In this document: in pieces, positions 1-8,453 of the stretch
Layout of the letters: each line of letters starts with the position of its first letter
How positions within the stretch are numbered: position 1 is the first letter of the stretch
Assembly (NCBI RefSeq): GCF_023333595.1
Contig: NZ_JAIQZM010000002.1
Span: 113,068-177,067 of the forward strand
From: Argonema galeatum A003/A1
GTDB lineage: Bacteria; Cyanobacteriota; Cyanobacteriia; Cyanobacteriales; Aerosakkonemataceae
DNA: 64,000 nucleotides
Direction of reading: 5' to 3'
Translations under genes and position numbers: made by a program
The notes under the pieces: model-generated
What the model saw: the letters and a program-made list of their open reading frames with translations, nothing else
Database searches by the model: none
What the model was told of the DNA's origin: nothing

Positions 1-38
1 TATGAGCCCGACGAGCTACCAGGCTGCTCTATCCCGCG
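1..38 (-). tRNA. initiator tRNA-Met(CAU), 5' part only
   Basis: On the minus strand the segment begins CGCGGGATAGAGCAG, continues through a D-arm and ends inside the anticodon loop with GGGCTCATA, so the CAT anticodon is just visible. The unpaired-type first base C and the GGG before the anticodon loop are typical of initiator tRNA. The window edge removes the 3' half, so the T-arm and acceptor 3' strand cannot be checked. Confidence 0.9.
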
Positions 39-79
39 TCGCTCTCTCTAGTATAAACACAAGTTTAGAAAACTTGCAA

Positions 80-1033
80 CTAAATTAGCGATAATTCTCC
101 AACAACTTCTAAACGCTTGTATTTCCCCAAGGCCATAAAGGTTTCAGAGAGGGATTCGGCAACGGTTGGAGTAATCCAGCCCATTTGCCTGAGCAGGTGA
201 ATGGCCACCGCGTATTTGGCCCGCTTAGCGCCATCGATCGCCTTAATTGCCAGACCCATGCCTTCGCCCACTCTGCCAATGCACTCAATCCCTTCGGCTC
301 CACCCTTACTTACGAGTTCCCCTTGAGTCTGTCGCATCAGTTCCGTATCAAATTCCCCAATACCTGCGACCAAATTTGGGTGATGAGTCATAGCGCGGAC
401 AATCCGCTCCATATCCAAATTTGTACCGGAGGACAGCTGGGCGTACAACGAAGCCATTTGCCCCAGCTGCATGAAATAGGTCGGAGCCCCGCAATCATCG
501 TGGGCGTTAATAAACTCTTCCCCTGGCATCCGCAGCAATTCGGCCACTTTGCTCAAAATTAGCTGTTGAACGGGGTGGTTGCGCTGCAAATAAGTATTGA
601 GAGGCCAATTTCGTTGCTGGCAGATAGCTAGCATCCCCGCGTGTTTGCCAGAGCAATTATATTGCAGGGGACTTTCTTTACCAGCCGGGATCGGACACTG
701 GAGTGCCGACGGGTCGATATCGCAGCGCCAAAGGACGTTAAAAACCTGGCGTACCTGCTCAATTTTGCCCAGGTGGGAACTACAGATAATTGCTAAATCT
801 CTATCTGTCAGACCGTACCGTTCTAGCGTGCCGATCGCGGTAACAGCCAGTGCTTGGAAAGGCTTGAGAGCCGATCGGGCAAAAGTCGCCGTTTCGGCGT
901 TGCCTGCCACTGATAGTATGCGTCCGCGATCGTCACATACAACCGCCTGGACGCGATGTGTTGATTCAGCAATGCCTTCCCTGAGCAGCGTCACTTCTAG
1001 TTCGGCTGATTGAGTTCTTTTTCCCCTTGTCAT
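80..1033 (-). CDS. Asparaginase-II family protein (L-asparaginase-like amidohydrolase)
   Basis: The 317-aa product matches the bacterial/fungal Asparaginase_II family, thought to hydrolyse L-asparagine to aspartate and ammonia in the cytoplasm. Visible family landmarks are the FARSALKPFQAL block (about residues 50-61), CSSHLG near residue 85, the CSGKHAGML block around residues 127-135, and the HDDCGAPTYF segment around residue 178. No signal peptide or membrane segment is seen. The length is normal for the family and the ATG start is the only reasonable one. It is transcribed in the same direction as the initiator tRNA fragment. Substrate specificity is inferred from the family only. Confidence 0.85.
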   Translation of the reverse strand: MTRGKRTQSAELEVTLLREGIAESTHRVQAVVCDDRGRILSVAGNAETATFARSALKPFQALAVTAIGTLERYGLTDRDLAIICSSHLGKIEQVRQVFNVLWRCDIDPSALQCPIPAGKESPLQYNCSGKHAGMLAICQQRNWPLNTYLQRNHPVQQLILSKVAELLRMPGEEFINAHDDCGAPTYFMQLGQMASLYAQLSSGTNLDMERIVRAMTHHPNLVAGIGEFDTELMRQTQGELVSKGGAEGIECIGRVGEGMGLAIKAIDGAKRAKYAVAIHLLRQMGWITPTVAESLSETFMALGKYKRLEVVGELSLI

Positions 1034-1213
1034 CTGTCTTTCCCCTTTGGAACCACCACTATATTCCTCTTAGGAATTAGCGGGAGAAAACAAGGGGGGC
1101 CAGGTTGACACCGCATACGAATAATTCCTTGAGCTTGTTTAAAAAACTTTGAGTTTTGAATAAAGACTTCCGACTTAGGATTCGGCACCCAATTCCCCTG
1201 ATGGCTGACAGAT

Positions 1214-1714
1214 CTAAAGAAGAATCCAAATGAAGCCGCCGATGCAGAGAAATAGCACTAGCAGTCCAAAGGTTCGCCTCAGCCGCCCAAGAATCGGTTG
1301 AATCTCATAAGTCGCAATCAGCCGATCGCGCGTGAGAATTTCTGGAGGTTTAGTCCAGCATTGCCCATCGTACCAGCCTGACTCTTCATATACTACTGTG
1401 GTATCGGCCAAGCGATCGCGCACATAAGTCCAGCCTAAGTATAGCCGCAGCATCGCTAACCCCATCAACAAAGTAGATAGACCCGCGCCACACAAGATAA
1501 ACTGGCCTAAAGCCTTCTGAGGGGCAAAACTTGCCGATGCCACAGGGCCTGCGAGCAACCAACTCCAACCCCATACCCAAGCCATCTTCTTAATATAAGT
1601 GGCCCAATCAAGAGTGCCCCAACTAAAGTACCAAGAATCCTTCAATTCTTGGTACTCGTTGATGGGTAGCTGTTCAGATGGAACTGGGCATACAGAAACA
1701 GAAGACTCCATCAT
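1214..1714 (-). CDS. Ycf36/CGLD27-like (DUF1230) membrane protein
   Basis: A protein of about 166 aa with two hydrophobic segments in its middle (around residues 45-65 and 75-95) and one at the C-terminus (about 147-166). The order CPVP, NEYQ, SWYFSW, a two-TM hairpin, then VYEESGWYDGQ and W.KP is that of the Ycf36/CGLD27 family, conserved in cyanobacteria and plastids of green organisms and of unclear function (the plant protein is linked to iron use in greening tissue). A TTG lies in frame upstream at 1726; the tandem ATG codons at 1714/1711 are better starts, although no clear Shine-Dalgarno is seen. The structured non-coding region ends just upstream. Confidence 0.8.
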   Translation of the reverse strand: MMESSVSVCPVPSEQLPINEYQELKDSWYFSWGTLDWATYIKKMAWVWGWSWLLAGPVASASFAPQKALGQFILCGAGLSTLLMGLAMLRLYLGWTYVRDRLADTTVVYEESGWYDGQCWTKPPEILTRDRLIATYEIQPILGRLRRTFGLLVLFLCIGGFIWILL

Positions 1715-1740
1715 AAACTTATCCAAAACGGAAACCCATC

Positions 1741-2147
1741 GCCTTCATGCATGGGAGGAGTTTTTGCGGCTAAAGCCGCCATGACCATTACCGCCTTGGG
1801 GTTGATCAACTCGGTGTACTTTTGTAATGTACTTTCGATGGGACAATTACCATCTCAAGCTTTACAACCCTGTACGCATAATGGATTTTTGTTTGCTCGA
1901 TTGAGCCTCCCTTTCGGGGTAATGTTAGCTTCGCCAAAGTTTTAAGAGCTTGTTAGACTTGCAACACTATTCCAGTGACCTTAGAACTGTTTAATTGCAA
2001 ATGACAGAGCAGGGAACTAGCTTCGGATTCACCCGGTGTCGTGACTCAAAAAACGTAGTCAGTGAAGACTTAGGCTGGTCAGTGCGGCTTGCTTGATTTC
2101 TCTTACAAGCCCATCCCCTTTAGGGGTGGGTTACTGACGTTGCTAAT
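1741..2147 (-). ncRNA. Candidate ORF-less HEARO / IscB-type omega RNA
   Basis: This gene-free stretch is highly structured when read on the minus strand. It opens with a hairpin CCCACCCC-TAAA-GGGGATGGG (about 2130-2110), contains GTCACGACACCGGG and GAATCCGAAGCTAGTTCCC, a CCCCGAAAGGGA loop, a GTAC...GTAC hairpin, and ends with the perfect hairpin GCGGC-TTTA-GCCGC and a CTCCTCCCATGCATG segment just before the Ycf36 gene. From memory this order resembles HEARO RNAs found upstream of HNH nuclease (iscB/isrB) genes in cyanobacteria. No iscB-type reading frame follows. A guide would lie 5' of the first hairpin, around 2131-2147. A covariance-model search (Rfam HEARO) would decide. Alternatively it is another transposon end. 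Confidence 0.45.
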
Positions 2148-2174
2148 CCACTCTTGCATTACTTCGGCTACTTC

Positions 2175-2615
2175 CTAAGTTTGAATTTGGATATCGATCC
2201 GTTCTGCGTGGCCCCAAAACGCATCCAGATTATAGAACTCTCGCTGGCTGGGTATCAAGATGTGCGCGATCGCATCGCCGTAGTCTAGGAGTACCCAACT
2301 TCCCTCCGCTTGTCCCTCAATTCGGAGGGGAAGACGTTGCAACTCTCGTTCTACCTTCTCTTGAATCCCTTGGGAAAGAGCCCGTACCTGCACTCTAGAA
2401 AAGCCGGTGACGATCGCAAAATAATCTGCCAGATACGAAACCTCTGACACTCGGAGTAAGACAATATCACCTCCTTTGCGATCGCTGGCAGCTTCCACCA
2501 TCTTCAAAGCCAGTTCCCGGCTGGCATCTTCCCTCGCTCCGGCTGGCTTAGCAGCACTAGGATTTGTCAATATTGTTGGGTAAGCGGAATCTACGGTTTT
2601 GATGTTATCAGACAT
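2175..2615 (-). CDS. rsfS: Ribosome silencing factor RsfS (Iojap family)
   Basis: The 146-aa product has the Iojap/RsfS core from about residue 33: a helix LALKMVEAASDRKGGDIVLLRVSE split over two elements, then YLADYFAIVTGFSR, a helix VRALSQGIQ, and the C-terminal EGSWVLLDYGDAIAHIL followed by REFYNLDAFWG. RsfS binds ribosomal protein uL14 on the large subunit and blocks subunit joining when nutrients are short. The first ~30 residues are poorly conserved, low-complexity and longer than usual, so an internal start is possible. It lies 111 bp downstream of yqeK on the same strand, the usual bacterial neighbour pair. Confidence 0.92.
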   Translation of the reverse strand: MSDNIKTVDSAYPTILTNPSAAKPAGAREDASRELALKMVEAASDRKGGDIVLLRVSEVSYLADYFAIVTGFSRVQVRALSQGIQEKVERELQRLPLRIEGQAEGSWVLLDYGDAIAHILIPSQREFYNLDAFWGHAERIDIQIQT

Positions 2616-2726
2616 TAAATCCCTCGAGCCTTATCGAGTTCTAAAGGTAAAGAATTTCTTTGGCTTTTACCAATTCTTGAATCCTACACTGTCTTTATTG
2701 TAAATAAATTTGCTAACTTTTAACCG

Positions 2727-3317
2727 CTATGCTGTACCACTAAGCACTTTTTTGCTGGCTATTTGCATAGCCCAATTCCTAGTAAGTATCGTTCTAGGGT
2801 GAATTAAACGATGGGTTTCTATCAAATATTTCATTGAATAATCGCAAGTTCCCCATACAGCTTGGTAGAGATTTTGCCGACTTTCTTGTCGCAAAGCCTC
2901 CAACTCCCCAGAGTTGCCACGCCCAGGCTCCAGACTATCAGCTAGAAACACGGTACAACTCAGCAAGCTCATACCGAATCTGCCCAAGGTATGATTCCGG
3001 ATCGCCTGCAATATTTCTTCATCTTGAACCCCAAACCGATCTCTGGCAACTAGAGCACTTACTTCTGCGTGTAAAAGATGCGGATTTGCCTCATCTACCG
3101 GATCGAGTTCTAAACCTTCTGACCGTGCCATTTCCAACAGAACTTGGGGTTTGAAATATTTGGCCAAATCGTGCATCAACCCAGCTTGAGCGGCTTTGGC
3201 CACATCCAGATTGTGATAAGAAGCCAATTCGATCGACATCTGCTCAACCCTGAGAATATGTTGGAGCCGGGAATCGGGAACGTTATCTGCTAACCATGAT
3301 ATTACCCGATCGCGCAT
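2727..3317 (-). CDS. yqeK: YqeK-type HD-domain hydrolase (symmetrical Ap4A hydrolase family)
   Basis: The 196-aa protein carries an HD-superfamily metal site: H19 in the RLQHILRVE helix, the HDLAK motif near residue 49, HLLHAEVSA near residue 80 and an R-N-H-T (AIRNHTLG) near residue 107. This is the pattern of YqeK, which splits diadenosine tetraphosphate into two ADP. The C-terminal LADSLEPGR segment is also typical. It is upstream of rsfS on the same strand and probably co-transcribed. No membrane segment is present. Confidence 0.88.
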   Translation of the reverse strand: MRDRVISWLADNVPDSRLQHILRVEQMSIELASYHNLDVAKAAQAGLMHDLAKYFKPQVLLEMARSEGLELDPVDEANPHLLHAEVSALVARDRFGVQDEEILQAIRNHTLGRFGMSLLSCTVFLADSLEPGRGNSGELEALRQESRQNLYQAVWGTCDYSMKYLIETHRLIHPRTILTRNWAMQIASKKVLSGTA

Positions 3318-3447
3318 TAGTTTAGCTAACTCCTTACCACAAATAGTACATCATCATAGGCAGTCCTACGATCGATCGATCTGTTTATATTATCGTTTCT
3401 GAGTCTGAGAAGGTGACGCACCCTGCCAAACGAATGTTGAGCATTTC

Positions 3448-4707
3448 CTAGCTTGGCAACGGTCTTGGCTTTGAGGCTGGCTGAGTGCGGAAAGATGCAA
3501 ACAGTTCCTCATACCGATTTAAGGCTTGCTCAAACGAATAATGTTCGATCGCATACTGTCTGCCTTGATGACCCAGCATTTCAGCTTTGTCAGGATTGTT
3601 GTACAGTCCTTCAATAGCAGATGCTAGGGCTTTGGGGTCTTCAGGAGTAACCACCAAACCGCCGCCGCTTTGTTGCACTGCCTTAGCAGCCGTACCAGTA
3701 TCAGGCACGGAGGCGATAATCGGGCGACCGGAAGCAAGCAGCACAGGAATTTTCGACGGCAGGTTGAAGGCAATTACATTAGACTTTTGGGTAACTAACC
3801 CCACATCAGCCGCAGCAAGCATTTCTGGCAATTGTTCGCGGGGTTGAAATGGCAGGAGTTTGACGTTATCGGCTCCGTCTAGTTGGCAATAGTACTCAAC
3901 TCGCTCCAAGGCTTGCTTTTCACCCACGATCGCAAACACAATTTTAGGGATATGACGTAGCAAGGCTGCTGCTTTAATAACATTTCGTAAGTCTTGGGTG
4001 AGGGCAATATTACCGGAGTAGAGTACGACAAATTTACCATTGAGTTGATGAGCTGCCCGGAAAGGATTGTTTTCTTTTGGTAAGGGACGGATGAAATTGA
4101 CATCGACCCAGTTGGGAATCAGCTCTATTTTTTCAGGTGGAACGCCTTTTCCAAGTAAGTTTTCTACAAACCCATCAGCAATGACGGTGATTTTCGCGGC
4201 TGTCCGGTTGGCAAATTTTTCCAGCGCTTCAAAGACGCGAATTACTGTTTTGTTTTTGAGCAAATCGAGATGGACTGCGGCTTCATGTTGAATATCCTGG
4301 ACGTTCAAAACTACCGGACAGGCGCGAAGCCACCCCACAAGGGCAGCTGGCAGGCAGACCGGCAGGGGTGGCACAGTTGCCAGAATGACATCCGGTCGCT
4401 GACCTTTGAGGGCGTGTAGGAAGCTGGTAACTACAAAGCTACCATCCAGCAGCACTCGATCGAGCAGACTCGGCTTGGGGCGAATCAAGACATAATTGCG
4501 CTGAATGGTGACGCCGTTTATTACTTCGGTCATGTATAATTTACCCCGGTATCCAGGGTAAATGCGGCGTTCTGGATAGTTGGGCATGGCGGTGACCACG
4601 CGGACTTTGTGACCGCGCTTGACCAGACCTTCTGCCAGTTCGGTCATCAGAGGGGCGATGCCGATCGGCTCTGGATGATAGTTGTATGAGTAAATTAAGA
4701 TGTGCAT
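3448..4707 (-). CDS. WcaI-like family 4 glycosyltransferase
   Basis: A 419-aa GT-B fold glycosyltransferase. The N-terminus MHILIYSYNYHPEPIGIAPL with the following HKVRVVTAMPNYPERRIYPGYRG is characteristic of the WcaI colanic-acid type group. The C-terminal half has the GT4 nucleotide-sugar signature: YSGNIALTQDL near 232, a PFQPREQLPEMLAAADVGLV stretch near 286, and PSKIPVLLASGRPIIA near 323. It would add a sugar to a lipid-linked or surface polysaccharide at the cytoplasmic face of the membrane; donor and acceptor cannot be told. It stands alone, 131 bp from yqeK. Confidence 0.85.
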   Translation of the reverse strand: MHILIYSYNYHPEPIGIAPLMTELAEGLVKRGHKVRVVTAMPNYPERRIYPGYRGKLYMTEVINGVTIQRNYVLIRPKPSLLDRVLLDGSFVVTSFLHALKGQRPDVILATVPPLPVCLPAALVGWLRACPVVLNVQDIQHEAAVHLDLLKNKTVIRVFEALEKFANRTAAKITVIADGFVENLLGKGVPPEKIELIPNWVDVNFIRPLPKENNPFRAAHQLNGKFVVLYSGNIALTQDLRNVIKAAALLRHIPKIVFAIVGEKQALERVEYYCQLDGADNVKLLPFQPREQLPEMLAAADVGLVTQKSNVIAFNLPSKIPVLLASGRPIIASVPDTGTAAKAVQQSGGGLVVTPEDPKALASAIEGLYNNPDKAEMLGHQGRQYAIEHYSFEQALNRYEELFASFRTQPASKPRPLPS

Positions 4708-4995
4708 AACCCAAGTTTATGCAATTTGTCAGATGACTGGGAAAGAAATTTTATTTCTTAGGGTAGTTGTATTTACGGTAGCCTGCTGTATGTATTGAGT
4801 GCTACGCCCCGTGCTGGCTCGCCACAGTCTTCTGCCTACCGAATAGAGCCGACACACTCAAAGCGGCGATTACGCTAAGCCAGAGATGCTTCTATAGCAG
4901 CCAAAGCAAGGTTTTTACGCGAAATTGGCTCGATCGACTAAGGATTCCTTAACTCGATCTGCGCTTTGTCAAAGAACGATTGGTAAATTTAACCC

Positions 4996-5820
4996 ATGTT
5001 GCTAAGGCAAAAGATTTCCTTTTACTTTGAAGACATTGAAACGCTAACCGGCAGAATCGTTAATTTAATTATTACAGGTTTGGTGCTATTATCATCAGCG
5101 ATATTTGTAATCGGAACCTATAGAATACCCGAAAATATACGGGATAAGTTAAACTTAATAGATTCGGTAATATTACTGATATTTGCATTCGAGTATTTAT
5201 TGCGTTTTTGGTGTGCTGAGAATAAGCTAAAATATTTGTTCAGTCTTTACTCGGCAATTGATTTAATAGCTATCCTACCTTTCTTCGCTGGATGGTTAGA
5301 CATCAGCTTTATCCGGCTCTTTCGCTTATTTAGAATTTTGCGGCTGTTCAGATTTATAGAAACTCAAAAGTTACCCGGTAATTTGAGTAGTAAAGATAGC
5401 GTAATTCTGACGAAAATAATATTTACTATATTTGCGATTATCTTTGTTTATTCAGGATTAATATATCAAGTTGAACACCCTGTAAATACTGAAAGTTTCA
5501 ATACTTTTTTGGATGCGTTTTATTTTTCCGTTGTCACAATGACAACTGTTGGGTTTGGGGATGTTACTCCAACTTCAGAAGCAGGTCGCCTCTTAACAGT
5601 GATGATGATTTTTACGGGGATTGCACTGATTCCCAAGCAAGTAGGGGATTTAATCAAGCAACTTGTTAAAGATACTAATCACATTGAGACGATTTGTCCT
5701 ACTTGTAGTTTATCTGTTCACGATGCTGACGCTAAATTTTGCAAAAATTGCGGTGCGAAATTGGAAAATCGTTTAGATAATACCCCACAAAATAACACAA
5801 ATTCTGCTATAAGTAATTAG
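4996..5820 (+). CDS. Voltage-gated-type potassium channel with C-terminal zinc ribbon
   Basis: The 274-aa protein has six hydrophobic segments (S1-S6). The S4-like element carries regularly spaced arginines (FIRLFRLFRILRLFRF, about residues 105-120), and the pore loop has the selectivity filter TTVGFGD near residue 186. S6 follows at about 200-214. After a short linker a four-cysteine ribbon (CPTCS...CKNCG, about 234-256) is appended, ending in a polar tail. The channel should conduct K+ across the cytoplasmic or thylakoid membrane. The ribbon replaces the RCK/CNB regulatory domain seen in many prokaryotic channels and its role is unknown. Confidence 0.88.
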   Translation: MLLRQKISFYFEDIETLTGRIVNLIITGLVLLSSAIFVIGTYRIPENIRDKLNLIDSVILLIFAFEYLLRFWCAENKLKYLFSLYSAIDLIAILPFFAGWLDISFIRLFRLFRILRLFRFIETQKLPGNLSSKDSVILTKIIFTIFAIIFVYSGLIYQVEHPVNTESFNTFLDAFYFSVVTMTTVGFGDVTPTSEAGRLLTVMMIFTGIALIPKQVGDLIKQLVKDTNHIETICPTCSLSVHDADAKFCKNCGAKLENRLDNTPQNNTNSAISN

Positions 5821-5968
5821 TTAACAAAAAACTCAGACTGAATTGCTACGCCTTAATCCAAAAAGACTAAGAGAACCATCATCACCAGGAAATACAAGGG
5901 GGATTTCCCTTGGAGCGACCTAACTTGCTGACCAACGGGCAAATGTTTCATAAATTTTCAACAACGTA

Positions 5969-5984
5969 TGTGATTCAGATCATA
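5969..5984 (+). promoter_or_regulatory. Candidate CRP/SyCRP1-type operator
   Basis: TGTGATTCAGATCATA fits the CRP pattern TGTGA-N6-TCACA with one mismatch in the right half. It lies about 120 bp upstream of the ATG of the 71-aa gene at 6106. A similar site stands upstream of its paralog at 54.6-54.8 kb, which raises the likelihood that both are real. Binding is not shown. Confidence 0.45.
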
Positions 5985-6105
5985 TCTGACACTGCTTCTG
6001 GCTCACAAATCACTTTCGGTATTATCACTGAGCCAACACCCGCAGAATCACCCGCCCTCACAGAAAACCAGGGGATGATAAAGATGTCGAGTTCAAAGCA
6101 ACCCC

Positions 6106-6321
6106 ATGTCCCCAGTTAACCTCCTCCCCGGCGCAATCAACGAACTAATCGCTACTGTTACCGACACGCACCGCCTCACCAAAGCTGACCGTTATGGTAT
6201 GATGGCTGCTATCCTTGATGAGTCCATCACTGAAGAAGAACGGGGCTGTCTCGATCGCCTGATTCGCTCCCTGGTCAAAGGTCGCATCCAAATCGCCGAT
6301 GAATTATCGATCGTCATGTAA
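6106..6321 (+). CDS. Small conserved protein (71 aa), paralog of the gene at 54620-54838
   Basis: I do not know a named function. The product contains NLLP near the start, then a predicted helical core with TKADRYGMMAA (about residues 25-35), a cluster EEERG, and LDRLIRSLVKGRIQIADEL. The 72-aa protein at 54620-54838 shares NLLP, DRYGMMAA, LDRL and GR-Q, so this is a real gene family. No signal peptide or TM segment. It is a monocistronic gene: a CRP-like site lies upstream and a good hairpin-T tract terminator follows at 6395. No strong ribosome binding site precedes the ATG. Confidence 0.75.
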   Translation: MSPVNLLPGAINELIATVTDTHRLTKADRYGMMAAILDESITEEERGCLDRLIRSLVKGRIQIADELSIVM

Positions 6322-6394
6322 ATAGCAGGCTGGACAGCGGAACTCGACAATCTCAGCTTACCAGCCGCATAAAAGATTTTAAATAACAGTTATT

Positions 6395-6415
6395 AGCCCT
6401 ACCAGGGCTTTTTTT
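6395..6415 (+). terminator. Rho-independent terminator of the 71-aa gene
   Basis: AGCCCT-acc-AGGGCT forms a 6-bp stem with a three-base loop followed by seven T residues, 74 bp after the stop codon at 6321. Nothing else in this gap is gene-like. Confidence 0.8.
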
Positions 6416-6446
6416 ATGATTATTTTACTATTGAGATTACTTTGGG

Positions 6447-6481
6447 CGATCGCATTTTCCTTTAATTTTCCAAATCCATCC
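6447..6481. repeat. 35-bp direct repeat, left copy (duplicated 3' end of a PIN-toxin gene)
   Basis: This segment matches 8454-8488 at 33 of 35 positions. In the right copy it is the last codons and downstream flank of the PIN-domain toxin gene; read on the minus strand the left copy would encode RMDLEN-stop, against WMDLES-stop in the intact gene. The two copies bracket the AIPR gene, so they look like a remnant of a second toxin gene or a duplication made when the AIPR gene arrived. Confidence 0.8.
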
Positions 6482-6557
6482 TGATGATATTACATTAGCC
6501 GTGAAGATCGTAGATAACCAGAGTATTGAAAGTATAAAACTAATGGAGGCAAGACAA

Positions 6558-8315
6558 ATGGCCGCTAATGACATCATAGTTCTCAACAGTATTCTTGAAC
6601 AAAAGAAAATCGAAACCGCGAATTCATGGCCTGATGATGATTTTTTTGAATTGTTCACGTTTGAACAAAGATTAAAAGAATATACCCCTTCTGATGAACA
6701 GTTGCAGTTTGGTAAAATAGGAGGTGGCGATGATGGTGGTATTGATGGATTTTTTACTTTCGTTAACGATGAACTTATTGAAGAAGAACCAGATAAAGAT
6801 GTTTTCAAAAAAAACTCTAAGATTGAATTGTTTGTAATTCAATCTAAACGCTCATCTTCATTCGAGGAGAAAGCAGTTGATAAGTTTATTGCCACAAGTC
6901 AAGATATTTTTGATTTACAAAAAGACATTTCTGAAATTAATAAATTTTATAATGCAGGGCTGATTGAAAAAATAAGTATTTTCAGAAAGATATATTTAAA
7001 AATGAGCTTACACCATCCCACCTTGAAAATAACGTATGTCTATGCCACTAAGGGCGATAAAGCAAATATAAATCCTAAAATACATAACAAAGCCAAAACA
7101 CTCGAAAAAACAATTTGCGAATGTTTTACAGGCGCTACAACTTGTGTCGAATTTATGGGAGTCCGCGAACTACTTGAGGCTTCCCGTCAAGAAAAGAGTT
7201 ATACTTTACAACTCAAATTCCTAGAAAATTACATTTCAAGAGACGCATATAGTTATGTCGTCTTGTCCAGCATAACAGACTATTATGATTTTGTCACAGA
7301 TGAAAGTAGGAAATTACGCAAACATATTTTTGAAGCAAATGTCCGTGATTATCAAGGTAATAACGTCGAAGTCAATAAAGATATTCAAAAGACGCTAGAA
7401 TCAGATAATAAACTGGACTTGGACTTTTGGTGGCTTAATAATGGAGTGACTATTTTGGCATCAAAAGCCAGCATTGTTGGGAAAACAATTACCCTTGATG
7501 ATGTTGAAATTGTTAATGGGCTTCAAACCACTCACACAATTTTTAATTATTTAAAAGCCAAAAATGTTGAAAAAGATGAGAGAAGATCGATTTTAATAAA
7601 AATTGTTGTAACAACCGAGCCAGAAACCAGAGACAGTGTGATCAAGGCAACGAATTTTCAGACACCTATTCCGGTCGCTTCATTGAAAGCAACTGAGGAT
7701 ATACAACGTGACATTGAATCGTACTTTTATAATAAAGACTGGTTTTACGATCGGCGCAAGAATTATTACAAAAATAATGGAAAGCCGATGGACAGAATTA
7801 TTAGTATTCCCTATCTTGCTCAAGCAGTAATGGCGATTGTTCTTGGTAAACCAGATATTTCACGGGCTCAACCATCTTCTATTATCAAGACAGAACAGAA
7901 CTATAAAAGCATCTTTAAATCATCATTCAAAATGGATACGTATTTATTTTCTGCCAAAACGATGAAGCAAGTAGAATCATTTATACGCACCACCGTATCC
8001 AATCAATCAAAACAAAAAAACGGCAATCAATGGTTCCAGACTTCAAGCCTTCGTATTCTAAGTTTTCACCTGGCAATGCTTGTTATCGTTAAAATGCTTG
8101 GCAAAACTGACTACAAGGCTATAGATGTAGAATCCCTTTTACAAGTTGACATAAAAGAGGAGATCCTAAACCAAACTCTATCTGAAATTATTGAGTTGAC
8201 AAACGAATATTTAAAATCAAAACCATCGTTGTCAATCAATACAATTGCCAAACAAAAAGACTTTGTTACCTATTTACGAAAGAATGTAAAATTTTCTACT
8301 AACGCAAGTTGCTAG
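6558..8315 (+). CDS. AIPR-family abortive-infection phage-resistance protein with N-terminal nuclease-like domain
   Basis: About 585 aa. The central AIPR block is clear: FEANVRDYQG, a VNKDI...TL element, DFWWLNNGVTILA and EIVNGLQTTHTIF (about residues 255-335 from the chosen start). The N-terminal part has DDGGIDGFF followed by FVIQSKRS, a D...(Q)xK arrangement like PD-(D/E)XK nucleases. AIPR proteins are linked to abortive infection; mode of action is not settled. A GTG at 6501 opens the frame, but GGAGG at 6545-6549 sits 8 bases before the ATG at 6558, so I chose that start. The stop codon and the last residues NASC are supplied by the inverted repeat of a MITE, so the native C-terminus may be altered. 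AT-rich relative to its neighbours, consistent with transfer. Confidence 0.85.
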   Translation: MAANDIIVLNSILEQKKIETANSWPDDDFFELFTFEQRLKEYTPSDEQLQFGKIGGGDDGGIDGFFTFVNDELIEEEPDKDVFKKNSKIELFVIQSKRSSSFEEKAVDKFIATSQDIFDLQKDISEINKFYNAGLIEKISIFRKIYLKMSLHHPTLKITYVYATKGDKANINPKIHNKAKTLEKTICECFTGATTCVEFMGVRELLEASRQEKSYTLQLKFLENYISRDAYSYVVLSSITDYYDFVTDESRKLRKHIFEANVRDYQGNNVEVNKDIQKTLESDNKLDLDFWWLNNGVTILASKASIVGKTITLDDVEIVNGLQTTHTIFNYLKAKNVEKDERRSILIKIVVTTEPETRDSVIKATNFQTPIPVASLKATEDIQRDIESYFYNKDWFYDRRKNYYKNNGKPMDRIISIPYLAQAVMAIVLGKPDISRAQPSSIIKTEQNYKSIFKSSFKMDTYLFSAKTMKQVESFIRTTVSNQSKQKNGNQWFQTSSLRILSFHLAMLVIVKMLGKTDYKAIDVESLLQVDIKEEILNQTLSEIIELTNEYLKSKPSLSINTIAKQKDFVTYLRKNVKFSTNASC

Positions 8316-8447
8316 TTATAAGCATACTGGGGTTTCGCTCCCCCTAAATCCCCTTTAAAAAGGGGGACTTTGAATCCGGTTCCCCCCTTTTGAAGGGGGG
8401 CTAGGGGGGATCGAACCGACAATATTTATAACTAGCCACTTGCGTTA
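8300..8447. mobile_element. MITE-like element with 21-bp terminal inverted repeats
   Basis: The ends TAACGCAAGTTGCTAGTTATA and its complement (right end with one mismatch) enclose about 148 bp. The interior is rich in C and G runs that can pair (CCCCCTAAATCCCC...GGGGGGCTAGGGGG). No transposase is encoded. It overlaps the 3' end of the AIPR gene. Confidence 0.8.
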
Positions 8448-8453
8448 ATCGTG

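Noticed and set aside
185..1013. Plus-strand reading frames over the asparaginase gene
   Set aside because: No family look, no ribosome sites; the minus-strand enzyme is clear.
5910..6119. 69-aa plus-strand frame before the 71-aa gene
   Set aside because: It spans the CRP-like site, shows no homology or ribosome site, and overlaps the next gene out of frame.
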